Below, piece after piece: positions 22,901 to 35,526 of a stretch of DNA of 64,000 nucleotides. Origin of the DNA: Psettodes erumei (lineage: Eukaryota > Chordata > Actinopteri > Pleuronectiformes > Psettodidae); assembly GCA_016785225.1 (NCBI GenBank), contig JAFBJZ010000827.1:838001-902000 (forward strand), read 5' to 3'. The translations under genes and the position numbers were made by a program. Under the pieces are notes generated by a model. It was not told the DNA's origin. It searched no databases and worked only from the letters and a program-made list of their open reading frames with translations. Position 1 is the first letter of the stretch. Each line of letters starts with the position of its first letter.

Positions 22901-25900
22901 AGAGAGCGCGAGGCGGCCGGGTCGATAAATGACCTGGACGTTACGCTGCGTGTCGTAAAAAAGTGTCGTTCAATAATATATGAAACGCAAGTCGGAAGTC
23001 GATTTGCGGCCGCCACATATTAGTCCGTGTTTGGGGAACCATGACGTAATAAGCAGGACGAGGGCCCGTTCTCGGCTTAAACCCGCGGAGAAGACGGTTA
23101 GCATAGCTGCTAGTCACTTTCTGCTCGTTCAAGTGGATAATGTTGACGTTCAGACTTTACAATACAGATAATTATTGTAAAAAAATGTTTTCAAAGATTT
23201 TAACCTGACAGGAGGACAGGCCGACCGGCGTGATTAGCTGTCCAATTAATTTATTTTGAATATTTGCAAAACCGAAGCCAGGGCTGTTGTGGCAGCTGAA
23301 GCTGCAGGAGAAAGGTCAGGGAGGGACAGCGGCTAATGAAGAGGAGGAGGAGGAGGATGGCAGCCAACACGCTCCTGTGAGAGAGTCAGCCACAGCAAAC
23401 ACTCATCCCCGTATGTGTTGTTCAGCTGCTTATTTGTCACAAAGCTCTGACTCTCATTCTGAGATACACTGGACTTCTTATCTCAGACCGTTGACCTCGT
23501 GTAGATCACCATGTTACATGACGACACCGTGCGCTGCTGGTTGTATTTTTACAACTTACACAGACACCACATATAACAAATAACGTGGCGAAATAGCTTC
23601 TTGTAGGTCAGCGTTCCATTGAAGGCTAACATAGCTCCACTTGTCAGCTGGTTGCCTGTATCCCCAGCGTCTTATACTGGCATGTGTGCAGACTTTGCAT
23701 TGAAGCTCATAATTACCAGAGGCTTTTTATTAGAAAGGAGAAATAGAATCAAATAGAAACAGGGCTATGGAGAAACAAGAACCTGCTTCCTCTGATAATA
23801 AGGACTACACCCAGGGCAGGATTCTTTGCGGTTTAGACTGACGGCAATATATTTGCAGAACTCAAGCCAACACACGCACCGAGGTCAAAGTTGAAAGGTG
23901 TGTCACCGCCGGGGTCACGGCTGCCTCCTGTTTTCCCGCCGGATGATGGGAGTGATCCGTGACCTTCACAGCTCTCCGGATCCGGCGGTGAAAGCCAAGA
24001 GAACGTGAACGGCACGGCAAATGTTAGTCCTGACACAGTTCGGCTTCATTTGCATATTAAATGTAACAGGTCACAGCTCTTGAAGCCATGTTCTGATGGA
24101 TGACATGGCGGATTATCGCAGCAAAGGCCGCGTTGATGGGATTGTGCGGCGCCCCCGACCACCAGCAGATGTCACTGTTTGATTTGCGGTGGTGGAAATG
24201 AGAACAGCATCAGCGTTAGTGCATCCTGAGAGCTTTGTTTGGTGACCTGTGGTGCTGCTGGCTCGCTCAAATCCGATTTTTGTTTTTCATATCAGAAGTA
24301 GCGTATGGGCTTTGATGAGGATTTAGACGACCTGAGAAGAACCAGAGTCTAGCTGGCTCCGGATTTTTGAACGTGCAGAGTTCAAGGGCATTTCGGGAGC
24401 GATCAAACGCAGTCGTCGTTCTTCCTCCCCCCAGATCAGGAGACAAGCGGCGACAGTTATCCACGTTTAGAAACCGTGAAGTTCCCCGCAGCCCCCCTGC
24501 AGATCCGCGTTTGTTCCCAACGCCGTTTCATGTTTGATAGGCGCTTTTTTTCCCCCCCGTTTCTTTTTGATACTGTCCTCTCGAGGAAGTAAGCCGCCTC
24601 CGTTTTGGAGTTTTTAAGAAAATCAAAGGCAGCCGTGAGCGTGTGATCGGCGGAACTTCCTCTCTTTTGTAGCGAGGCTCTGCCGTGGAGCTGATTGTGT
24701 TTGTTTTGTGTGGTTCAGACGGGATAGAGGAAAGGCACTCCTGCGTCGGTGGACACTGTTTAGACCCGGCTGTGATTGTTCTGCACTCGAATCAACGACA
24801 TCAGCTTTTTCACTCTCTCTTGTTGTCGCCTGCCCTTTCCATCCCTCTCTCCATCTGTCTCTCTTGTGTATTTAAATACGGGGGCCGCTGTGTGATTAGT
24901 AAGTGTCTTTCACTCCGATTTCAGACTCACACTGTCTGATTGGCCATCAGAACCCGCTGCGGGTCCCACAGCAGGCTGTCATATTACTGCCACGATTGCC
25001 TCGGTGCCATTTCCGAGACGGAATTGGCCCGCCGCTATTGTGATGGCAGAATTGGGTCTGTCAGCCCCGGCCGAGCAGCAGCAGTCGGCCGGTCTCGCCG
25101 CAGGGCCGGCCTCTTTGTCTCGTCCGCAGATCAGATTCTGTCTGACGGGGTTCATCAATAGTGATTAATTTAACCGTCTCCGGCCTCGCCTCTCCTGCGA
25201 CGGTGCGGCCGCTCGTCCTCATGTTAGTCACCGTCTGTCCTCATCACCTGTCACATTAAAGACAGCGTCCTCACTCACATCCATCCTGAGATCAGATAGA
25301 CCCTGAGACGGGGAAGTGAACTTCAGCACTTCAGGACCAGACTTTGCAACGCGAAGTACTGAACACGGGTCAGATTATTAGTCATCTTTATTTTCGAACA
25401 GCATCGTGAACAGACCCACTTATCTCACACGAGATGTGGAATCCATACAGAAAAGCCACCGTACCGTCTCTACCGCCTGCTGCTATTCCATTATGAGCTG
25501 ATGGAGATCAGCGTCACACCCGCTTCTCCGTGACGCCCGGACTCCATTCAAGTCTCCGCTCCTGTCGTCACGAAAACACACGCAGCCGCGTTGATGCGTA
25601 GTGTCGTAGTTAACGGTAAACAAAGCGCCACAGACCAAGAGAAACCGAGCGGTTAGCGACGCTTAACCTTGGTGCCCCATCGCTGCTGATTTTCTGCGTC
25701 GCCTTTTTTTTTTTTTTTTTTTCCCCTTCCCCGCCCACACCTGTTGAGCTGCATCAGGCGTGATTTACCTAACGATTGTGGATGTCCTGCTGGAGCTGAG
25801 CGCCGCTCAGGTGGAGGGTAAAACCACATCACCTGTCAGTCAGCCACAGACGTCGAGAGGTTGCTTTACGGAACCACGCCTGGACCGGCGCAGATGACCG

Positions 25901-28900
25901 GATCAGAAACCCTCACAAGAATCACGTCTCACAGAAATCTTATTTCCCAAAACTTGATCTTAACAGGATATAAGTGTGTAAACTTTCTCCCGGATGCCGT
26001 CACACAAGTGCGCTAATCTATAACAGAAGCCGGCTGGAAGCTGTGGCAGTTAACCGAGCGATAACGACGGAGGCAGAACTCTACAGAGAAGGAAGGAGTG
26101 GGATGAATAAAAAGTAAGCGTCGCAGTATATTTTAGGAAGTGGCGGTGTGTAGGCTGGGATGTTAGCGGGTCTCAGATGCGGGGAGGAGATATAGGGTGA
26201 ACAGGTTATTCTGCGGTCGCTCCGTCACAGGCCGAAGCACTTTGTATTCGGCCGTGACACGTTTATCTGTGAGCCCCAGAGGCGGCGGACGGCAAAGTTG
26301 GAGACACTTAGAGGGCAGAGAAGTGTAAGCACAGCGAGGGCAGAGCAAACAAGCGGGCAGTGCGCTCGCTTTATGTCTTTACATATCACTTTTTTTTTAA
26401 TATAAGGCTGGGTGCAGAACAAAATGTGTCCGTAGCACAGATTGTCTTGTTTACATATTCTCTGATTCACAATAGTTGTGTTTAATATTTTTATAGCTCC
26501 TGCAGATTATGTACAGATATGCTATAAAACTGTGGCATCGTGCACCTCCCGTCCTCCCGTCCTCGCGTCCTGTCCTCTCCCGTCCGCTGAGCCGTCTCAA
26601 ACTGCTCTGAATGAATGGTGTCTTCACTGAACCCACAGACAATCAATCAGCCGTGCTGTGTCTCTGGCGGCTGGCTGTCTCAGTTAGACAGCGCTGGAGG
26701 GGGGGCGGGGGCGGCGGGGGTTGTGGTGCCGCCGGGGACGTCTCAGAGTGCATCTGTCTCACACAGCTCAGAGTGAAGGTGCAGATGAGACAGAAACTTG
26801 GACTCTCTCGGGGGGGCAGGTCGTCGAGATAATTGCATCTCGCTCTCGTTCCTTCGCCCGTCGTTATTCCGTCATATTTTTTGTTATTTGTTGTTTACGG
26901 TTTATTATAAATAAGCCGCGTTACCACACATCCTGAAAAACCGCAGTTGTTGACGTTTGTCTTCCCCGCCGCCTGTGTTGCAGGTTGATACACGGAGGTC
27001 AGTTCTTGAACGGTTTAGCCGGCCCGACCATAATGAGCGCCGGCCCCTACCTCTCCACCACGTGGTTCGCTCCGGACCAGAGGGCCACCGCCACGGCCGT
27101 GGCCTCGCTCTTCTGCTACCTGGGAGGCGCCGCCTCGTTCGTCGTGGGACCCCTGGTGGTGCCGGCGCCTAACGACACGCTGTCGGCCGCCGGGGTGGCG
27201 GCCGCGGTTTCCGACAGCTCCATCCGAGACAGGATCCAGCTGGTTATGTATGCAGGTACCGGCGGCGAGCGAGATCCTCCGAGGGCGCGCGGGATCGATA
27301 GCACATCATTTGGACATCATGTCGGCCGTTGTCAAGGGACAGGAATACAATCAGGCGAAGGGAATCCAAGAGTTTTGTACAGAACCACCAAAAAACTACA
27401 ATTATAATCTTCATAACCACTCCTCTGGAAAATAGATTGCTGTGACTGTTATGCTTAACTGATTCAGAAAATTAAAAGCATGCTGAAAAGAGAAACAAGC
27501 ATGCGGCGACAGATTAGGCTGTGGCTTTTGTTTAACCTACGGTAGTTTTTGTTATCCGTTTTTTTTCAAATTTTATTTTTAAAGGACGAAGCAGGAACCC
27601 TTTGTTAACCAAAAGTTTTGGTTATCAAAAGAAACAAAACAATCAAATTTACATGGTAGAAACCAACTGCCTCTCCCTATTATGGATCGATTATCAGGGA
27701 GTAATAACAGCTGATCAATCCATAGATGATGTAACGGAGCTTTTTCAAATAACTAAACTGTGAAATTTGTGGCTTCGCCCAGAGAAAGGCAGTAGGTCGA
27801 GATATCGACCGGCGCCACATTCGCCGATCGTTAAGTCTTGTCGAGCGGGTCGTTGTGTCCGATCTGGACTTTCACATGTCACCGTGGTCCTTTTTTTGTT
27901 TTTTTTGAAATTGTCAAATTGTCCTGACCGTCTTATCGCCGCCGACGTAACGAGCGTGTCACTTTTCTCTGCGCAGAGTTGGCGGCGATTGCCGTGCTCT
28001 TCGCGGCGGTCCTGCTCTACTTCCCGTCACGGCCGCCGATGCCTCCCAGCGTGGCCGCCGCCAGCCAGAGGCTGAGCTACAGGAGCAGCATCTGCAGACT
28101 TCTCAGGTGAAGACGCACACACACACACAACCATTTCTCAACCTTTTGCCGAGTCCTTTCCGTCAGTACATTATTCAGTATGCTTAACTCGATGTGTCCT
28201 TGGTTCAACTCGGTCGCAGACGTGTAAAGCAAATGAAACTTCAGCGGCGAACGTGAAATCAGCTGCAGGTTTTACGGCTCTAACGGAGCCGTCGGGAGCC
28301 ACTTCGCCGCTCCGTCTACAAATCCACCAGGTGGAGTCCGTGGCTGATGCAACGCGCGCTCCTTTTCTTGGAAAGTTAAAGTGACATAATCTTGCGGCGG
28401 AGAAGGACGTGGAATCTTAATGAACGCGTCCGCCACTCACCAGCTGCTCGAGTTGTTATCAAAGAAACCCCGGCCTTCCCTTCAGATTAATTACTGCAGC
28501 CGTAATATACTGGTCGCCGCTGAAAACGACATCATCCTCTCCATCTCCACCGCCGAGGTCAGTTATCAATTTTCTGTACTCTCAGGACACGGCCGAGCTC
28601 TGTGGTCAGAGACGCAGAGCGATAATATTTGATGACAGGGTCTTGAATCGCCGTATTAGTGGAATGCATTTATTGATGTTTCATCACCTTTTCTCCTCCT
28701 GGGGAAAGAGAGGCATGGAGGGAGAGCCAAGTAGAAGTCCAGAGACAATGATTGAGTCACACTCCAGTGTAACCTTGCAACACCCCCCCCACCTCCCCTC
28801 ACACTTTCTACCGAAGACATATTTATCCTCTGGGCCGCGAGGAAGCTGCATCGCCAGAGGAGCGAGCGTCTTGGCCCGCACGTGGAGGAATGAGGCCCGC

Positions 28901-31035
28901 GGAGGTGGCCGGGGATTAAAGTGCTGGAGAGGAGGGGGAAGAAAATGGCAGCCGAGGAGTTGGCCCAGCTTCGTTGGCTGCGCCCCCCACCCCCCATAGT
29001 AAGACGTAGCTTCACTGCCGGGCTTTGCGCAGGCCGCGGGCCAGCACGGACGGGATTAACTCCTCAGATAGATGGCAGGGACGAAGCAGATATCAACCTA
29101 ATGCATAGTTTTGGACAGATGCACACTGGCCAACTTAACTGGGCCATCCGGCTGAGAGGGGTTCTGCTCCACTTCTGATAGGCAGCCTTCCAGTGACCTG
29201 TTTGGGCAACACGTTGTATCTGGGTCCAGCAGCATCGAGCGCGAGCGTTCTCCTGCAGGGGCCGGACGGGGAGTTGGAAAAGTGACTTCTGAGTCCTTGT
29301 GTCTGGGTCCGTCCGCACAAAGAGAATTATTACCCACTCTGGAGCTTTTTGTCCTTGTTTAGCTCATTGTTTTGTTCTCGGTTGGCTCTCAGAGCTGAAG
29401 CAGGAGGCCGTTTTCAACTGAAATGCAGAAATGTGGAGTAGCTGATGAGCTGGCGAGGACAAGTGGAACATCTTGAACATCAGAGTGATAACAGAGGCGG
29501 ATATGATGATCACTGGACTTAAGCGTAAGAGGTGTGTGTGTGTGTGTGTGTGTGCGCCCCTGTTGAATCTGACAAAAAGCTGACAACGCCCGCTCGTCAC
29601 TGCGCCCGCCTGATACCTGTCTGCTGATGTATCTGCTCTTCCGTGCACGCCGTCGGGGCGCGAGCGCTGGTTAACGATCTCCAGCTTTGATGAATGCTTC
29701 CAGCTGTTCACATCTGCCTCCGCAGCGGCGGGCTAATGAGAAGCCCGGATGTCTCTGCACGCGGTGCAAAGTTATCATTGTAGCCTGATCACAGTCTGAG
29801 GGAATGCTAAACAGCCCGAACGCCCGAGTACTGATGTCATACTCACTTTGGCTTTGAAAGTTGTCATCTTGATGCATTGATCGCCGGCCGGGTCTGCCAA
29901 GGACAAATGGCACTTAGCTGATGACGCCGCCAGCTCCGAGACTTCTTCAGAGATATTTCATCACCAGCAGGAAGGGGAGAAGAAGAAGAAAAAAAAAAAC
30001 AAGTCCCGCCGCTTACCCGGTAGCCAGCGCCCGCTTGCTAACACCTGGTTATCTGAATAAGCTCGCAGATGGAGAAAAGAGGCGCATGGGTATCGATTTC
30101 CTGCTGTGGTGGCAAGGTTAATGAAAAGGGTAGCGGGAGAGAAGCAGAAATGGTGCTCCATCACGGGGGCTTTTATGACTGTCCCCTCACGCTCTCTGCA
30201 AGGCCGAGTAGCTCCACACCGCTTAGGACGAGACGGGCCTGGGCCGGGGCGGGGGGGTCGAAGCGTTTCTGCACAGAGAAGTGATTCATTGTCTGAAGTG
30301 CGCCGGTGTCAGGGAAGGGGAAGGGTGTGCATGTGTTTACAGCAGCACTGCCTTTGCTGTACAGCTTGTGTATCTTGGGACAAGCACCACCACCCCCCCA
30401 TAGTTTGCAACTCAAAGACTGACTCTAAGTGTGTGTGTGTGTGTGTGTGTGTGTGGAGCGTTTGATGCCGCAGAAGGGATGCGGGAGGCCAAAAGTGTTC
30501 TCCAGATGTCCCCGCACGATACTGCTCCGGATGCCGCCTGCATCGTAATGAACAAAGCGGCTGGAGAACCGACGCCGGGGCTAAAGAGCGTCCGTAAACA
30601 CCAAACTGAAAAAAAGAAGCCGGATCTGTGAATGTGCCGCCTGCTCCGCCTCATCCGTCAGACGCCCGGTGATTCCAATCACATTGTTGGCACCGAGCGG
30701 CGGCTCTGATTCAAATCAGCACGCCACCTCATCGGGCGAAAGGTGATCAGCGTGGGTGTTCTGAGTGATTGGACGGGGGCAGCGCGCACCGAGGTTACTG
30801 GACACCCATGCATCCTGTAACCCCCCCACAGTTCTCTGTGAGCTGATGAGATGTCATAGGAGACGACCCCCCCCCATCTGCTGAACCGCAGCTTGGGAGC
30901 GCGTCGTTCACATTCGGGTGCGCGTCGCCCTCTCAGCTTTATCCTGGCGGCTCAGCCCGCCGCGCTCCGCTAGCTGCTCATCTCTCTGCATAAGGATCGA
31001 TCGTTAGCGGTGACGGGAGCTGGGGGATGAGCCAC

Positions 31036-31091
<56 letters not shown>

Positions 31092-31580
31092 GGCGTGGAG
31101 CCGGTGGCAGACCTCAAACCCACACACACACACAGTAGGGGAAGGAGACATTCCATTATGTTGCCTCCAGCCTTTCATCTCAGGTCGGTGCCGCTGTGCT
31201 GTTTACAGGACATAACTAAGCGTTCATTGTGAATAAATAAAGGAGATAACGGAGCGTTATGTGCTCCAGTATATTACAGAAGATTTAAGTACACACTTTA
31301 TTATGCATATAATGCTAATCTAGTCGTTCCTGTAGGTCAAAGAGCTCATGCATATTGTCGTGACAATCTGTGCACGAACAATTCAGCCGCGAGACTTTTT
31401 TTTTTTTTTTTTTTTTTTTGCTGTGTTTGTGCTGAATCCCTGATGTGTTTTTATCCTCCTCAGTAACTTGCGGTTCCTGATGATAGCGCTGGCCTACGCC
31501 GTCCCCACAGGAGTCATCGCAGGCTGGGCGGGCGTCCTCGACATGGTCCTTACACCGGCCAAAGTCAGCCAGGTGGGCAG

Positions 31581-31619
<39 letters not shown>

Positions 31620-34600
31620 CAGAATACCACATGAACTTTAATCTTGTTAATGCACTGGGTTTGGATAAAAGCGACATCGGCGCCGCAAGGTCACTAACAG
31701 CAGTAAATATACTGTTGGAGCCACGAGCGAGCATTTTTTTTTTTCTCTTCCGGTGCATAGTTTGCCAAGAAGTGTTTGCGTGGGACGCCGTTTCCATCGC
31801 ACAGGTGCACTTCTTTGTCGGCGCTGACATCCTGGCGCTTTCTCCTCGTGGAGCCGCGCAGACTGGGCCGCCGCTTATTCTGCCCAACGGGTCGCGCCCA
31901 AGAATAGAAGGAAAAGACGCTCACCGGGCGCGTCCGCATGAAGAGCGAAGCAGCGGGAGCAGCTTGCCGCTCCAATTGCCGGGTTCTATTTTTTTTTTCT
32001 TCCCATTTTAAAGAAATCGTCGCTGTGCCAGCAATTTACTGAGGCTTTCACGAAAAGCAGCCCACTCACGGGAGCGGTGGGATAAAACAGCAGTCTTCAG
32101 CCTGACGGTTGCCTCTCCAAACGCCTTTTCGGAAAGTCGCCTGTTATCGTGCAGTCGAGGAGTCGCTGCACAGGAAGCGTGCGATGCGTTTTGAATAATC
32201 GGAAATACCGAAAGTAAATTTAGAAAAGGCCTATGAACTTTTCTGCAGCGCTTCGTCGACTCGCTCGTACGCACTTTAAAGTTCAAAAGCAGCGTCCTTC
32301 ACCTTACAAAACGCATTTTATGGTGCCTAAAAATAAAAGAAGGAAATGACCGTTCATCACACCCCGTCCACGTTCTGTGAAGGTCACCGTCACTCGCCGT
32401 CCTCCGTTTGCTGGGATGAAGGAGAGTCGCGCGCCGCGGGTTAAAAAGCACGGCGAAAGACGAGCGGAGGATCTTTCCAAGGTTGTCATCAGACAGGTGC
32501 TGCCTGAGAGGGGATCACACCAGGATGAGACGCTCCTCGTCACGCCTCCGTCTTTATGCCCCCGACAGGAGGAAGCAGGGCGCATGCCAAATTGTTCTTA
32601 GATTTCATTTGTTCTCAAAAGACGTCCCCCTTCTTCCACATTTCTTTTATCCACGCTAGTAAAGCAGATAAAAAGCGTGTTTGGAATAAAAGCCAGGTGA
32701 GCTGTGTGTTACCTGATATCCCTTGGGTGCAAAAACTTTTCTGAGGTTTAAAAAAAAAAGTACAATAAATGAGACGGTGCGGTGATGTATCTCAGCGTGA
32801 TGAGATGGAGGAGTTTGTCTTCGTTCCGCATGCACGGAGACGTTTGCTCCTAAAGTCAGGCTGAACCGAGAAAAGGCAAATACCGTCGCCGACTCTCTGT
32901 TTGAGCTCGCCGTCCCGTCTCCCTCCTGTCACATCCAAAAATAATGCGGAGGGATGCCGCACGAGATGAGATCTTTCCCCGCTTCTCTCATCGCTGAGAA
33001 AACGCTGCGAAGTCTGACTGTTCCTCTGGTATTTTATAACATTACGCAGTAAGAGCCTCAGGCCCAGGCACAAAAACGACAGGGCACTTTTATACTTTCT
33101 ATTAGGTGCTATTAGCTATCAGGTGGGTGGTTAACACGCGCTCGCAAACACACATCTACACCTATGCTGATAATTGCTGCGCCGTTCTGCTCGCACAACC
33201 CATGTCAGTCTGTTTCTATGCAAACCTCCACTCAGCGCCGCCGATGCAGAACGCTCCAAATGGGCAGGATGCAGCTACACTCTTTTTTTTTTTTGTTGTT
33301 GTTGTTTTGTTGCCTAAGTGCACCACTCACAGCCTGTTGTGCTCATTTCATTTTCAGCGTTGGCCTCCGATTCCGTTGCGCCCACGTGCTAACTCGCGGC
33401 CATCTTTGTTTATTTCCGCTGCCTGTCCTCGTCGCAGGCTCTCTCTTTCCCTCCCGTCCCCGTCCGTCCCGTCTGCCGCCGCTCGTTTCCAATAATGACT
33501 CCCGCGCCGCCGTTCTCCGTGCTGGAGGCGTGCACACGCGCTCGACAGCTGCCTCCGCTCCGCGCGGTCATTCATCTCGAGTCTGTTTCCAGATCTGGCT
33601 TCATCTTCGCCTCTCTCCTCCACGCTCCCTCCATCTCTGTCAGCGTTTTTCTTTCGGCTGTTTCTTCAGGGCTCTTCCCCATAACATATAGACACTTCTG
33701 TCATCTCAGCTAGCGGCGTGATGGAGAGATGAATGTGAAGCCGCGGGAGCAGTTGTCATCGGATGGGACTAATGCCGCCGTCCGCTGTCCAAAACCGGAC
33801 TGGGTGGAAAAAAAAAAAAAAACGAGCCGGTGCCCATTTCACAGCCGAGGGTCCTAAAACAAAGGCTGTAGTGACAAAACGCAGAAGCTGATCCAGCGCC
33901 GACTCAGAGCCGCCGTGCTGACCGGAGATGAGACGCGATGCTGAGCTTCAGCATCAGTCAGCGACTGTGACCGCGGCACAACTGTCAGAGCCAGACGGGC
34001 GCTTCCAGTATTTCTGAAACTGCTGATCTCCTGGAATTTTCACACACGGACGGATTTCCAGCCTCCGTGAAGTTTCTAGGATCTTTTACCTGCACAGTCC
34101 AGCAGAAGGAAGTCACCGCCTGCATGGCCAGTGACGGGATGGGGAGGGATTGGCGTGACCAAGTTTGAACCCGAGTGGCTCTTGAAAAGTTTTTCCGCTA
34201 GCTGAACGTCATCTAAGTTGAGGTGTGTGTGTGTAGAGGTGCGTGACGAGCGGAAACAGGTACCGTACGGCGATCGTTTTTCATATGGAACACTTCCCAT
34301 AATGGAGATGAGCCGAACGCTCAGGACCGGAAGGCCGTTTTTAATTCCCCCCCGCACGGGATGTTCTTCCGCCTTCAGGCAGAACGCTTTCGCTTTCCTT
34401 GTTTGCGGATTTTCCGGAATTACACGAGGCGCCTTGGAGTGGGAATGCCACGACGAGCTAAAGCTAAGGGTAGCGCTTTCATTACGGGCTTAAAGCGGCT
34501 TATACCCGGAGAACATTGTGGAAAACAAACGCGTTAATGTCAAGAGCCTGAAGACCTGGCGTTCTGCGCCCTCACACCAATCATCGTCAGCTCGTTGACA

Positions 34601-35302
34601 CAATCTCGACGTCGCAGGCACGATTAAGCCTCAAATCGGGCTTTTTTTTTTTTTTAGGTTTCCCAGGCACTAAGAATACTGCGGTTAATTAACTCCCCGC
34701 CCGCACATGAAACACGGTCATTTGCATCTCCGAATTGAAATGGCTTGGCAAGCGATTTGTGTTTCGCTTCCCAAACCTGCCGTGCGCACACACGGATGCG
34801 GCGTTACGCGCCCCAGAAACCCCCCGCGGCGGCGGAGCAGCAGGTCACAGGTGCCACACGGCTGCGCGTGTTGACAAATCCGGTGTTTTGCTCTCTTACT
34901 GCGGGGGGGGGGTCGGCCACGCCCCGGGGCCACACGCGCCCTTTTCCGCCGAGTTTTTAGCGCGTTACAGGCGAGAGCGTAATTTAGATAAAATATAATA
35001 ACATTTTGGCATTCATCGCTTTACGCAGCCAGAATGCATCTTCCATTTAATAACTCTGATAGTCCACTTTTCTTCATTATGGACTTTCCTGACGGGTCGC
35101 GGCCGCGTGTGATTAAACAAAAAGCATCGGGCCCCTGCTTGAGATTCCGCTCCCTCGCCGTCTCATCTTCCATCTGGTTGAATTTGGTTGGATGTGAGTT
35201 ATTGCCTCGGGGAGATTGATGGCAACCAAACACCTTCGCTGGCACCTGGAGACATTCTTGCCTGGGTGCCACACACTGATTGGTTTTGTGTGCGCGCTTG
35301 CA

Positions 35303-35346
<44 letters not shown>

Positions 35347-35483
35347 ACACTTAACCTCATATTGATTCTGCTGCAGTCGCTCGGCCCGAACGTTTTGGGG
35401 TTTTTTTTGTCCCCCCCCTCCGACTTTAAGGCCGAGTGTGTGTGTCGGCCTTCACCAGAATAAATAAGAAAGGACAACGGTCT

Positions 35484-35526
<43 letters not shown>

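Larger units (their letters stand above)
28107..31463 (+). other. slc49a4 intron 4
   Basis: Intron of 3.4 kb, GC-rich and mostly unique. It contains (GT)n tracts at 29532-29554, 30429-30455 and 31038-31089, and a T-run at 31397-31420 close to the acceptor. No coding exon or RNA gene was recognised. Confidence 0.5.

Noticed and set aside
33106..33691. Overlapping 129- and 175-codon plus ORFs in slc49a4 intron 5
   Set aside because: Composition is Ser/Pro/Arg/Cys-rich as expected from GC- and pyrimidine-rich DNA, with no domain and no splice signals joining slc49a4.
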